From: Turritopsis dohrnii
Taxonomy: Eukaryota > Cnidaria > Hydrozoa > Anthoathecata > Oceaniidae
DNA length: 64,000 bases
Direction of reading: 5' to 3'
Assembly (NCBI GenBank): GCA_027922465.2
Contig: BQMF02000200.1
Coordinates: forward strand, 434,001 to 498,000
Both the position numbers and the translations under genes were made by a program. The notes below the pieces were generated by a model. That model did no database searches and had not been told where the DNA came from. It saw nothing but the letters and a program-made list of their open reading frames with translations. This document shows, in pieces, positions 12,455-23,956 of the stretch (positions within the stretch are counted from its first letter, which is position 1; the number at the start of each line of letters is the position of its first letter).

Positions 12455-15400
12455 ATGACGTTGTTAGCCGGAAATATACGGGACATATTGTCCTGGGAAA
12501 TCAAGCCGAGATGCGATTCCGTCACCGATCAGTTTAGTCGTATGTTTATGTGTAAATTGCTCATCGTCTGCTCTCTCGTATGTGGCTTGAATTTTTTTAA
12601 TGACAAAGTATCGTGTCTGATCGGCAAGAAGGCCGAGATATCTCCGGACTTTGTACACGCAAGCTGTTGGATTGCCGGATTTTATGTGTTTCGCGAAATG
12701 GATACCCGGATGGGCCAATCGGCCTATTACGGCATACCGAAAAACATGGATTTTGATGGAATTGATGAAAAAGGTAACTGAAAACGGGAACACGATACTA
12801 AGCACATCAAACAGAATGTAAGAGAGGTTTCTATAGATTTTTCTGTTCTGCTACACGATTTTTTGGAACCATTGGGGTACGACCTAACCTTGGCAGTTTT
12901 ATACTAATTTGAACCTCAGCGATGCTTGGTGATAGGCTGATAGACTCCGAATCTACTTGAACCTATTAACTTTTGAACATCATTTTCTATATGTAGTTAA
13001 CTGATTCAATTCTGATACATAACTTTGTATTAACTTGAATATTTTTAGGTGATTTTATAGATGGCCTTTGTATTTCCTTTAGTGCTTTTCTTCCAAACAT
13101 TTTTCCAAAGATTTTTATCCTTAGTGGTACTTCCTGTTAAAACCGAACCTCAATGCGATTACATTTCCTTAAAGTTTGACAATTCTGAGCCTGGTGATGT
13201 TTAAAAAAGAAACCATGTAAATGAAATGCTTCCTTAGAATCTAAATGAGAATTGATTGAGCATTTACAAAATCATGCTCAAAACTTTAACCAATAAGTTC
13301 AAGTTAGGTGTAGTTTATATGGTCGAACTTTTGCCTTGTCTAATGTAAATTTAATGACCTGCACTTATGAAAACTCTTACATTCTTAAGTAAAAGCATTG
13401 ACAATGTCTATATACAGGTCAATTGATTTATATTAAACAAGGCGAAAGTTCGACCGTATAAGGTACCTCTAAACTGTCAATATTGTTCAAAATTTAGCAA
13501 GGTTTGCTGGTTGATGTGGTGTGGCTTGAACTGTATACTGTGAATAGTTTACTCTCAGAGCATACAGACAAACTGAGAATAGAAATAAAGTGTTTTCCAG
13601 TATCTATTTACATGCTTATAAGTTTCGGCCAGCATTGAGATTGAGTCTTATTTGTTCAGTGCTCTTGGAAGACAATCTAGAGAGTTCGAAACGACACGGA
13701 GGCTTATAATATCTTCATCCATGAACACAGTATGTCAAGGGGTTAAGCTATTGTTCTATGAAAGCCATCACTCAAAACAACACTGTGAAATGTTTGGCTT
13801 TATGTCCTTCACCTCCTTATATCCATGTAAATGAAACCTAAAACTGTGATTTTTTCTAGCAAGATAACTGTGGAAAACACCTTTCGCTTCTGCACAGACA
13901 AAAATGTTTTGAAGATTCCAAATCATATTCGATGGATTGCATGTTATGACGTATTCATGTATTCGATTGCTTATAGGGGAGCTGTGCACGGTCCTCGATC
14001 GCAGTGGTTACCCAGTCAAAGATTGCATACCGATGACCAAACGGTAATATTGTTACTTATCCTTGAATACAATCACATGTAATATTGTACAAAAATCTAC
14101 TTCATATCCTGACTTTCTTCGTCGGTAATATGGAAAATGTCGAAACTGCGATAAGTCAAATTTATAAAAATCATGTTTTGTTTACATCAAACCATAATTG
14201 TATAAAACACTTGTCGGGATTTTTGTACAACACAGTAAAATTATTCACGAAAAAATCTCTGCAAACCTATTAAAACGTCACATGAGTAGGGTTGGCGAAA
14301 GATAAAACGTCACATGAGTAGGGTCGGCGAAAGATAAAACGTCACATGAGTAAGGCCGGCGGAGGATAAAAAATTAAACAAACAAATTAAAATAAACAAA
14401 TGATCAAACTTTCATCTGTGTCAAAAGACCCTTTTTTGGACCAATCAAAAATAGTCGCATTAACTTTTTCTTTTAACTTCCATTCTGCAGAGTTGGCTAA
14501 TTAAAATTTCTTGTATTTCTTTGCCGCAGGAAACTGGGTACGAAGTTGATATAAATTTTTATTCTGTTGTTCTTCGATTTGTTGCTTTTCGTTTTCATTT
14601 TCATTTTCATTAATATTAAAAGTCTCAATAAGAGATTACACGTCATTCCATGTGAATGGTAATTACGTCACTTTCTTTGGAAACATTGCCCCGTTTTAAA
14701 TCGGAATTTTCTTGCACGATAAAAAACACAATAGGATCGAGGTTGTTCGCTCTTGACTTTCCAATTAGGGCTTTGTAACGAATTAACTTTCGTAAACTTG
14801 GCCAGGACATTTTTTAATGGTAACTGTTTAGAATAGTCAGTTAAATTCTCAATTTAGTGGATTAAATTATTTAAAGGTCAACCTCGAACCCAGGGTTTCT
14901 TGCCTTTTCGATATACGGATGGCGGCGAAGAAGACCCTGGTCCCGGCTGCTCAAAATCAACAGTATAAGTGTTGATTTTAATTTATGCAATATTTGCCTC
15001 AGTAAGCCCCACATTTTCATAGTTGCTTTTTCAAGTAAGCAAGTTCTGCATAAATTATGTGAAAAATACTAAATAGACGGCGAACCTTAGTTTCAAACAG
15101 AAAGATCAGAAGAGAAAGGTTCACGAATTAATAAACATGGAAAATGTTGTGAAGCTTTTTGAAAGGCTGCAACTTGCTTTGTTATCGTGCAACCTTGATA
15201 ATATTTGCTTCAAACCTAAACAAATTGTTTGTTTTGAACATTTGTTATTTGAAAGAGATGTTATTGCTGTTTTACCAACTGGTTATGGGAAATCTTTGAT
15301 TTATCAGTTGCTTCCTAGCTTTTTACCAAGTAGAAATATTTCCAACATAGTTATCGTTATTAGTCCCCTAAATTCGATCATTGAAAACCAGATGAATTTT

Positions 15401-18400
15401 TTAAACAAGATTGGTATTCCTTGTGATATGCTGAAGAGTAATGCAGGAAGAGAATTTGTTACAGATGATATTTTTTCAGAAGTTAGCTGTAGTGATAATG
15501 AGGAAGAAAATGATATAACATTTTCCCCGTTGATTCTGGAAGGAAGAGCTAAAATTGTTTTCTGTCATCCAGAGGGAGCTCTTAATGAAAATACTTTAAA
15601 ACTATTTCGGAGCCAAGTATATCAAGATAATGTTGTGGCTGTAGTTATTGATGAAGCACATTGCATTGAGTCGTGGTAAGAAATTTAAATTATATTGTCA
15701 TTAGAAATTTTTTACTGCATTGGTATATTATAAAAACATTGATCTTTGCTTTGTGGGTATCATCTAACATTAAACATAAATATTATATACATAATGCATG
15801 TATAAATAAATAAAGATATATCTAAACTCTTTATAATAATATATAATATAGTACTGTCAATATGTTCCTAATTCAGAACAACAAACATTATGGAACATAA
15901 ATTCCAAAACATTTTTAAACACTGCACATCACTGTGGATCAAACTAAAACAAATAATTCTACTCTGTTATATTTTATAATCATGATCTTTGTTTATTTTC
16001 ACCTTTGGAATTAAGAAGGTCATTCAGAATTAAGATCATTGACAATTATACATACAAAGCTATGAAAAAAATGTATATATACTATATTTTAAGTTCTAGA
16101 TCTAATCTTTGTACCTTTAATATATCTCCATGTTAATAGGGGTAAAGAATTTCGCAAAGATTATTCACGACTCGCTATACTGAAGGCATTATTTCCATCA
16201 AGTCTTACAGTGGCACTGACAGCAACAGCACCACCATCTGCTATTGATCATTTAAGAAAGGTTCTATTACTTAAACAGGCTCAGTTAGTTAGAGTTACAC
16301 CAAATCGAACCAATATTTTTATCGAAAAAATGGTTAGACTTTCTTCTAGTCAAGGGAATAAGTCATATGATGAAATTTTAATACCAATTGCAAGAAAATT
16401 AGATGCACTACGAGATCAATACCCTATGACAGTTATCTACATGAAACTACAAAAATGTGGTTATGCTTTTCGGTTGTTTGAAAAATTTATTAAAGATCCT
16501 TTTTGTGGCAATGAATATGTTCCAGAAGCCAGGTTATTTGCTCAATACCACGCACCTGCCACAAGAAAAGTTAAAAGCTGCATTATAAAAGAAATATGCA
16601 AAGTTAATTCTCGTATACGTGTTATCTTTGCCACAACAGCATTAGGAATGGGTGTGAATGCCCCATATTTGAATGATATCATACATATAGGTCCACCATC
16701 AAGTATGGAAAGTTACATACAAGAGATTGGGAGAGCAGGAAGATCAGGTTTACAAGCAAAAGCAAAACTATATTATAACAACAACGATATAGCAAAAAAT
16801 GTTGTTCATATGGAAGATGCCATGAAGCAATTCTGCCATGAAAAAGGGTGTCTTAGGAAGCTCATATTAGAACATTTTGGATTTAGCTGTACCAAGCAAG
16901 ATCGATGCTGTAGCAATTGCTCGAATTCACAGAATACATGTGTCGAGTTAGTACTTCCAAATAAACTTTGTTATAGAAAAATAGGTGACCAATCATGCTG
17001 TTCTGTTTTACATGACAAGTTATTGAAAATTATCGATGAATTCAATGAAAGCATGAAAGAATCCTTATTTCACTGTCCACCTATCGAATTAACTGTTGCT
17101 AGAAAAATTGTAGATGGAATCGAAATAATAGAAAGTGAAAGTGATTTAGTTGAATATGGGATTTGGGATCCTATTTATTCCAGTCAAATGTTTAGTTTGG
17201 TTAATCAATATGCTCCACCAGTGAATAAATAAATTTTTAATTGTATTTGATATGTATATTATATATGTTTTATTTTGGCGACAAAGCGTTTCGAAATTTC
17301 CAGCAGCAACACAGCACATTCAAAATGTTCAACAATATCATTGAGCTTTTAACACACAAAATTGAAATTTATTTTTAAGCAGATATGCACAGCTTCTTTA
17401 TAATTTAAAACTAGAAAAGTACTATTTATTATACATCTCTAATTTGTTGTCCTATAAAGCAAATCACCTATAAAAGTACTAAGTAAGTTCTTGTTTATGT
17501 TTTTCGAGCCAACTATGGAATTCTTGAATATTCAAGTACTTTAGTGGTGTACGTTTGATGTCAGGGAAACTGCTATGGATTCTACCAGGTGTGTGATTAA
17601 AAGGATCAAGCTTTAACAGGTCTGCAATCATTTCCTTTTCTTCGGCTATCGAGTCTTTTTTTCCATGTTGTACAGATGTTTCATGGATATCTGAGGCTGC
17701 ATCAAAATTTTCAATAATTTCTTTTATACCATTAGTGGCCTTACAGACTTTGCTTATTGAAGGGATTGTTTTGTTAGCACCCATACGTTGTACAATAGTC
17801 TTTCCCAGTTTATTACTTATTTCCTGTGCTAGGTCATCTTCCATATTGTTTCCAGGACCTCCTCGCCAGTTCACGAAAAAACCCCATTTAAATTCTTCTG
17901 CGAGTCTTGGTGTTAACAGACTCTCCATTTGAGCAATACTGGTAAACATTTCAATTGCATATTTACTGTATGCTCCCAAAGATTTAAAGATAGATAGCAA
18001 CATCTTCTGGTTCACCAAATTTCTCTCGCCATCACCCTCTTTAGCAGTATCTTTCAACTGCAAAACTAGAACTGCAAGGAAAATACTGCACAATCCATAA
18101 TTTCTTACAAAGTCATCTTCAGATGGAACATATAAAGCTTTCTGGATTAAAAATTCATCCAAGAATTTTCCAAGAACATTATCAAAATATTTCTGTTTTT
18201 CTTCATCACTTGCATGAACAAGGTTCTTAGGAAATTCATATTCATGCGGTTTATCATTCATCGATTCCATACCAAAGAATTTCAATGCAGCAGTAACTAT
18301 ATAAGCTCTGCCAACGTTGAGAAACAGCTCTTCACTTCCATCAAAGGAATCTAATACTCTACTTGGAGTGGCATTCTTTCTGCTATATTTCTCTCTGAAA

Positions 18401-21400
18401 TACTTCAGCGTCCCTATTTGATTAACAGATTCTGCATTGTACAAAAGATGGTAGGAGTATTGCAGCAGGGAGGCCTTTGTATGCCACATGACGGGCTTAA
18501 ATGGAGAACAGTGTTCGAATCTATCTGATGGAGTGTGTGCGCCAGCCAGAAGATCTTTAGCACCAGCAAACCTTACCCTGGTAAGTTGATCTCCAGCAAA
18601 CATAATTTTCATTTCTTTCATTGGGTCATTGTCAGTTTGCATGCTTACATACGCTTTACCCTGACCAGGTTGTGGCATGACAAGTGGTAGAGGAGGCTCA
18701 TCTGTATCCGGGATTTCATCAAGTAAACCAGCTTTGTGATATATTGAGGCAATCCAGTTTTCGTAACACCGAAGAATCACAACACAATCAGCATAACTTG
18801 ATTCATTTGCATTGATAATGGGCATTGAAAAAATCTTTGATTTCTCTGCCATTTCTTTGCTAAATTTGTGAGGGATATGAACTGGAAGAATTTTCTTGAA
18901 AATCTGAAATTTTGGTAAAAACTCAATCCATATTCTTCCAACTAACACTTTGGCTGATTCAAGGTAAATTTTCCATTCTGCAATATTCATTGAAAATTTG
19001 CTTCTGTCTAGTTTACTTATCTCCACTTTTGCAGTATCATTTGGTAGATGTTTAAACCACGTCCTGTTCTCAATCAAATTTGATGCAAATAGATGGAGAT
19101 CTGTGTTTTGACTATCTTTTCTCATTTGACCTTTCAAGATCTTAAGGTCCCAATTATCACCAGTGCCTCTGAAAGTACTTCCTTGTTTTATCCTTTCTAC
19201 AATCGTATCTGAAAAATGTCCTCCAATCAACTTTAACAGTATATCCCGTTTATTATATGATAGACATATCCCCAAACTATTAAATCGATGCTGAAGCTAA
19301 AAAAAGTTAGGAGGTCAATGTCAATGCATCTATTTTTTTGCTAGTTTAACTGGAAATAAAATGATATGTTTACTATATAATGTAGCTATTTATTTTACGT
19401 AATATTTGTTTTTTAATTGGGTTTTACATATCAGTAACAACAAACCTTACCTTTTTGCTGCAACCTCCTTCAATCAATAAAACTGTGTTGAGACGTTGTA
19501 CCAGGCTGAGTTCATGCCATCTGATATTCATTAGAATACCATAGATGAAACAGTACTTTATAATCACTTGATCTGTTAATTCTTTACTATATTTACCAGT
19601 AATAGTCTGCAGCATATCCACAATGAAAGGATGTGTCTCTGATATTTCCTTCCAAAGTAATTTAAAATCGAATTGTGTTAACCCTTCATATCCAGTGTTT
19701 TTCAAGACTGATGGTGAACCTTTTCTGACACAAACTTTCTTAATTGATGTTTCCATATCTTTGAAAATATTTCGTTTTATTCCCAAAAGTATGTTTGGGC
19801 AATGATCATTAATTACCCCGGCAATGGCCAGTGGTTGTTTTGTATTTAAAGCTGACAGGATTTTATTTTCTTGCATCAGTGTTATTGACGTAGTTACGAT
19901 TTCATCATAGTGTTTATGATATGCAGATGTATGTATGTTAACGTTTTGATTGGTGTTTAAATTTGTAAAGGAAGATTGTGTTGTGTCAAAATTAAGCTGC
20001 TTTTTTGATTCTATTGTAGTAACCATTGATTTTGCAGGTGGTTGTGTGCTGGTTTCAGGTGATCCAGTAGACATTCGTTTAATGGAAAATTTTTGTCTTA
20101 ATTCAATTTGACTTTTCTGACAAGTTTGCTGAAAATTTAAGATTTTCTCCAAGAAGGCATTGCATTTTCGACAAATAGTTCCTGGAAGGCCGTCACCATC
20201 ATGTATGTTTATACCACATATCGTTAAAATTTTCCTGCTTAAGTTTTTTCTTTCACCAGACACAGATTGTACTTTTAACAAAAAGCTGTTGTCAGTAAGT
20301 TTACTGCACAATCTGCATGTTCCTTCAGCTCTTGGTTTTCGAGAATAGACTTTTTTAGGTGTAGTTTTCAATAACTCTTCATTCATTATTTAACTAAAAA
20401 TTCATATTCATCAGTCAACTGATATGCTACTTGAAAACTATGGGGAAGGAACGGCACCACAAATTAGTCTAGTCACACTGACTGGCAGCCTATTTTAACT
20501 AAAAAATATTTTATTAAAATCATTATTATGCTATCAAGTTTGGCCAAAAGCACATACAGATAAAGGGTTGATAAGTTGGAATGTAAACAAATTAAAAAAA
20601 CAACGAAAATATAATGGTTTTCCAAAAACAATGAATTTATAAATTTTTCTCTTCCAAACCACGTGCTCGGACTTCCATTCTCGCTTCTGCGTTTACCATT
20701 TTGATAAACAAACGCGCTGCTTAATTATTCGAGAACCCTGCTGAACCAATGAACCAATGAAATTAGAGAACGCAGCAGCCGGGACCAGGGTCTTCTTCGC
20801 CGCCATCCGTATATCGAAAAGGCAAGAAACCCTGGGTTCGAGGTTGATTTAAAGGTATGATAGAAAAGCTAGAAAACATTGGAAGCCTAGTAAGAAAACA
20901 AAAAACATGGCCACACTGACGAGGATTCACTTTAGCCAGGAAACAGTTGCTCCTTGCCTGGAATGTGTGTCCAAAATCCAAACTTTGATTTAAAATATTT
21001 TTCCCAAACAATGAACAACGGTTTTTGCTGGTGGTGAGACATTGGAGTCAAAGCATTTATGTTAAAGCTGTTGGTGACCCTAAATTATCCTTGAGTAAAT
21101 ACTGTTTCGTAATGGCTCTAATCAAAATTATTAAGAAAAACACGTTTAAACATCCAATTTCCATCGACGCCCTCGCCTAACGCCATACACCCTAAGTTTC
21201 AGTTTGATTGCCAAATGATGTCATATTATTCAAATACAGTAGGCGAAATCATGACAGAAGCAATGCGACGAAGAGCATTATCATTGAAATATATAATATA
21301 TTTCCAAAGAAATGTACGTCGTCTTCTGTAATTCATCTACTGATAAACTATTGACGTTCAAACAAATTCGATGGGGTTCTAATGATAATGGTCATCTCTC

Positions 21401-23372
21401 TCCATCGCAGTGACTTTTTCACGATTTTTCCCACTGGTTATGCTTAAGGTAATTCTCATTGTTGTCATTAGATACTTCCTGCAATACCAATGGATCACGT
21501 TTTACATTGCAAGCCTATCAATCTTATATTACTTACCATATATGGCATTCAAAGTTGTCAACACAGACCTCATGTCATTGGTGGATTCGATTCGCGAAGG
21601 AAGATTAATGGCTGATGATGTAGCCAATAACTATTTCAGTTACAAATTCAACTCCAAAATGAAAATGAGGATGAGGATTCTGGGAAACATTATCATCAAG
21701 GTAATGATATGTCACAATGTATAAAATGAGCCTTATTGGGATGAAATTTTATCATGGTTTTTTTTTCAGCAAGGTTATATCTTAGTACTTCAAGAACACC
21801 AATCGGTAGAACTTCACCATAAAACAATGTAAAAACGAAAACGCGAAGAAAATGGTGAAAGGTTTGATTATGCAGAAATACCTTCTTAAAGCAACATCTT
21901 ATTTTTCTAATGAAGGATTAGCCATGGATGGTGTGGTATGGTGCACAATGCCCACTCAACCTCGCTTTAATGATGAAAGTTGTTACAGCTTTTCGTCTAA
22001 ATGAGCTTCTCTATGTACACGTGTATTGGAAGTAGAAAAGCATCCGAGCCTATTAAGCAATATGAACCGTTAGGTGCTGAGAGAGTCAACTATCTCTTTG
22101 TCATGTTTGTTGTCCAATTTGATCGTAGCAGCTCCTCCACTCCAGATCAGTCTGTAATTGCTCTTTACAAAATTATGATGACATCAGCATAAACACTAGG
22201 ATTGCAACCTTGAAAGGAAGGGAAAGTCAAACTTGGTTTAGTAGTGGGCATGTGAATGGAAGGGAAAGACGAACTTGGTACAGCAGTGGCCATGTTGGTA
22301 CCTTGTTAGTTTTCATTCTTCTGATCGTATGTTTTTTTATAAATCGTTTTAGGCACTATACGTAGTAGTGAACGTCAGTGGTCTGTTGATTACAGACTTT
22401 ACATTGAGTGGTCAGTTCATCTTCTATGGATTGGAATGGAGTAAGTGGAACATGCTACCGGACAATGTAGCACATGATATTGAAAAGCGACAATTACCAA
22501 AACCGGGCAACCAGCTGTTACCACCCTGGGGATTTTGCGAGTTACATGAAGCTTTACGTGACGTACGAACCACAACAATCAACAGGTATCCATATTGATG
22601 ACGTTTCATAAATATGACAGGAGCTAGGTCGGGAGTGTCTTCTTGTAGAATTCAGCTCTTTTGTGTTGAAAACCAACGATATTAAGCTTTTAAAATAGCC
22701 CCTATTTCTCCGGCAATCTTTCAACCAAACTTGAAATATTCAGATCGCAATTTGTGTATGAGAGTGTTAGCAATTTAACCATTATAGAAAAACGTTCAAA
22801 CAATCTCATTGGTAATCTAAATTGAATTCACAAATTATGGTTGCGACTACTCCCTAGATCCACCGCTGATCCTTGTATTACACAACACCATTCAGTCAGT
22901 CCCCTGATATTCTGGAAGGACCGTTTTGACAATAAAACAAATTCTTTTCATTAACAAACTATCAGATGTTTTTCCTGCATTTTGATTGGGTCCCTCCACG
23001 TCTATTCTTACATTTAGTCACAAATTCATTTGCGAGATCAGCTCCAACCTGATCTACCAGTATATCTTCATCATCCTGTGGTTTGCATTTGCCATTGGTA
23101 TTGCCATATCAAGCCTTGGTTTCCTGCTGCAGATCGTAAAACATTTGAAGACGATGATATGCATCTACAAACCTGGCCTACAGAAGGGAACATTGACAAG
23201 GGAGATGTACGCGTTGCTGACGATGAGGGAAATCGAATACTTGGAGGTGATCAAACAGACTAGCTTGCCTAAATATGGCGATGTGATGAGGCGACTAACG
23301 AAGCATCGACAAGACATGTTTTCTTTGAAAAGGTTCTTCAACAGCGAACTGAATGGACTGACACTGTTGTAA
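12455..23372 (+). CDS. Innexin/pannexin-family gap-junction protein, split by a transposon-bearing intron
   Basis: Recognised exons are 12455-12773, 21472-21700, 22353-22585 and 23018-23372. Exon 1 encodes the N-terminus, TM1 (CKLLIVCSLVCGLNFF) and the first extracellular loop with two cysteines (DKVSC and HASCW). Exon 2 has the innexin hallmark before TM2 (LQYQWITFYIASLSILYYLP) and the cytoplasmic loop. Exon 3 carries TM3 (ALYVVVNVSGLLITDF) and the second loop with WGFCELHE. Exon 4 adds the second cysteine of that loop (FICEISSN), TM4 (IFIILWFAFAIGIAISSLGF) and a short tail ending LTLL. Exons 2, 3 and 4 join in frame. Exon 1 ends in phase 1 whereas exon 2 needs a preceding phase 2, so a small exon in the 8.7-kb intron is missing from my model, or the gene is damaged there. 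Innexins form intercellular channels or single-membrane pores. An AATAAA lies 348 bp after the stop. Confidence 0.82.
14272..14367. repeat. Three tandem 32-bp repeats
   Basis: Three consecutive 32-bp units start at 14272, 14304 and 14336. Each begins AAAACGTCACATGAGTA and ends in a GGCGAAAGAT-like tail. The third differs at several bases. The array lies in the innexin intron, 5' of the transposon. Confidence 0.9.
14869..14878. repeat. Left target-site duplication of the transposon
   Basis: ATTTAAAGGT stands immediately outside the left terminal inverted repeat. It is identical to the 10 bases immediately outside the right end at 20847-20856. Confidence 0.95.
14879..14951 (+). repeat. Left 73-bp terminal inverted repeat
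   Basis: It matches the reverse complement of 20774-20846 at all 73 positions, and the ends diverge at the next base. It contains an internal imperfect hairpin: CCAGGGTTTCTT near its outer side pairs with AAGAAGACCCTGG near its inner side, around a loop containing CGATATACGG. The end can therefore fold on itself. Confidence 0.95.
15137..17232 (+). CDS. RecQ-type superfamily 2 DNA helicase (transposon-encoded)
   Basis: Exons 15137-15675 and 16140-17232 join in frame (TG plus G gives Trp of ESWG) to give 543 residues. In order: a RecQ-like N-terminus, Walker A (LPTGYGKS, about residues 48-55), DEAH box (VIDEAHCIESW, about 171-181), motif III (ALTATAP), motif V (ATTALGMGVNAP) and motif VI (QEIGRAGRSG). 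A Cys cluster follows (CCSNC, about residue 452) that resembles the RecQ zinc-binding site. The protein should unwind or branch-migrate DNA using ATP. All core motifs are intact. It is shorter than cellular RecQ/BLM helicases and lacks an obvious HRDC domain. Two overlapping AATAAA signals overlap the stop region (17224-17233). Its 3' end faces the transposase gene 246 bp away. Because it lies inside the inverted repeats, it is probably part of the transposition machinery, although its biochemical role there is inference. Confidence 0.9.
17224..17233 (+). terminator. Polyadenylation signals at the helicase stop
   Basis: Two overlapping AATAAA hexamers lie at 17224-17229 and 17228-17233 and run across the TAA stop. 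This gives a very short 3' untranslated region before the convergent transposase gene. Confidence 0.5.
17479..20386 (-). CDS. C4-finger/DUF6589-like putative transposase
   Basis: Exons 20386-19451 and 19296-17479 join in frame (CSKK then LQHRFNSLG) to give 917 residues. The N-terminus has a C4 finger resembling a ZAD (Cys24, Cys27, Cys72, Cys75; CRLC and ICRKC), a likely DNA- or dimer-binding module. The C-terminal two thirds read like the DUF6589 family: FRGTGDNWDLKI, then MFAGDQLTRVRFAGAKD, and VNWRGGPGNNMEDDLAQEISN. The Asp residues in GDNWD and GDQLT and an acidic residue in NNMEDDLAQE are candidate DDE/D catalytic residues, by inference from position and conservation style. No stop or frameshift interrupts the gene. 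The start codon lies 388 bp inside the right inverted repeat. The assignment to an Academ-type transposase is from memory of the family. The catalytic triad was not verified by alignment. Confidence 0.8.
20774..20846 (-). repeat. Right 73-bp terminal inverted repeat
   Basis: Exact reverse complement of 14879-14951. Complete identity of the two ends indicates little time since insertion or strong selection for function. Confidence 0.95.
20847..20856. repeat. Right target-site duplication of the transposon
   Basis: ATTTAAAGGT directly follows GAGGTTG. It is identical to 14869-14878. Confidence 0.95.
21236..21440. repeat. Degenerate copies of the 120-bp palindromic family
   Basis: 21236-21330 resembles the left and central part of the CCCAGTGGGCA family (GCGACGAAGAGCATTATCATTG). 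21393-21440 resembles its right arm (CAGTGACTTTTTCACGATTT, then CCCACTGG). The second piece ends just before the acceptor of innexin exon 2, so it contributes intronic sequence only. Confidence 0.55.
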
Positions 23373-23540
23373 TGATGGATTGTTCTAAGGCTTTGATGTT
23401 AAGTCTTCACGAAACCACGCTTCTTTTGGTTAATGGTTGAAAATAAGAGACTTGCTAGAGATAAGGTTGCAACCTGGGGACGAACTCTTGCCTACTTGTG
23501 GCATCATAAACACTATTATTCAAAATATAGTTCAGCTTTT

Positions 23541-23660
23541 GCAGTGGGCAAATTTGTTAAGAAATCACTGCGAGCGAGTACATTCCTACAGAAATATGTA
23601 TACTATTTCAGTGAAAATGCTCTTGGCCGCAGTGACTTTTTGTGGAATTTGCTCACTAGG
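23541..23660. repeat. 120-bp palindromic element (CCCAGTGGGCA family)
   Basis: It begins GCAGTGGGCAAATTTG and ends TTTGCTCACTAGG. The centre contains the TACAGAAATATG/CAGTGAAAATGC pair typical of the family. It lies in the 3' region of the innexin gene. Confidence 0.7.
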
Positions 23661-23956
23661 TATTCAGTGAAAAATAAGGATCGATCTGAATGTTTAAGCA
23701 AACGCTATTCATTTTGGTAAATAAATACAACACATAATTACATAAGCTACTTTTTTATAATGCCTTACACCCATGTCCTACTAAATTTTTAGGGTGCATA
23801 AGTCTGGAAGCAATAGTAATTTACCGCCCTCTTCACGAGCTTCTGCCTATGATAAGTTCCCTATTTGTAGCGCCCTCGCATATATTGTCACGGTACCGTA
23901 CCGGTATGCAATGCAAAGGCGGTACATCAAGAGGCCCAATAAAATAGCTGACTACT

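Larger units (their letters stand above)
14879..20846. mobile_element. Complete AcademH-like DNA transposon (5,968 bp)
   Basis: Seen: a 73-bp terminal inverted repeat, identical at both ends and starting CAACCTCGAACCCAGGG; a perfect 10-bp target duplication; and two convergent intact spliced genes inside, a RecQ-type helicase on plus and a large zinc-finger/DUF6589-like protein on minus. Known, from memory and not checked here: Academ-superfamily transposons with a superfamily 2 helicase (AcademH) occur in animals and fungi, and DUF6589 proteins are abundant in genomes rich in them. Inferred: this copy is a recent, possibly autonomous insertion. It sits in an intron of the innexin gene, between the TM1 and TM2 exons. 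Both genes lie wholly inside the inverted repeats. Confidence 0.88.

Noticed and set aside
13831..14082. 83-codon frame as the missing innexin exon
   Set aside because: The segment after TTTTTTCTAG does not give a phase 1 to phase 2 exon with innexin-like sequence.
15137..17232. RecQ gene as a host DNA-repair helicase
   Set aside because: It lies entirely within perfect inverted repeats and a target duplication next to a transposase-like gene, so it belongs to the element.
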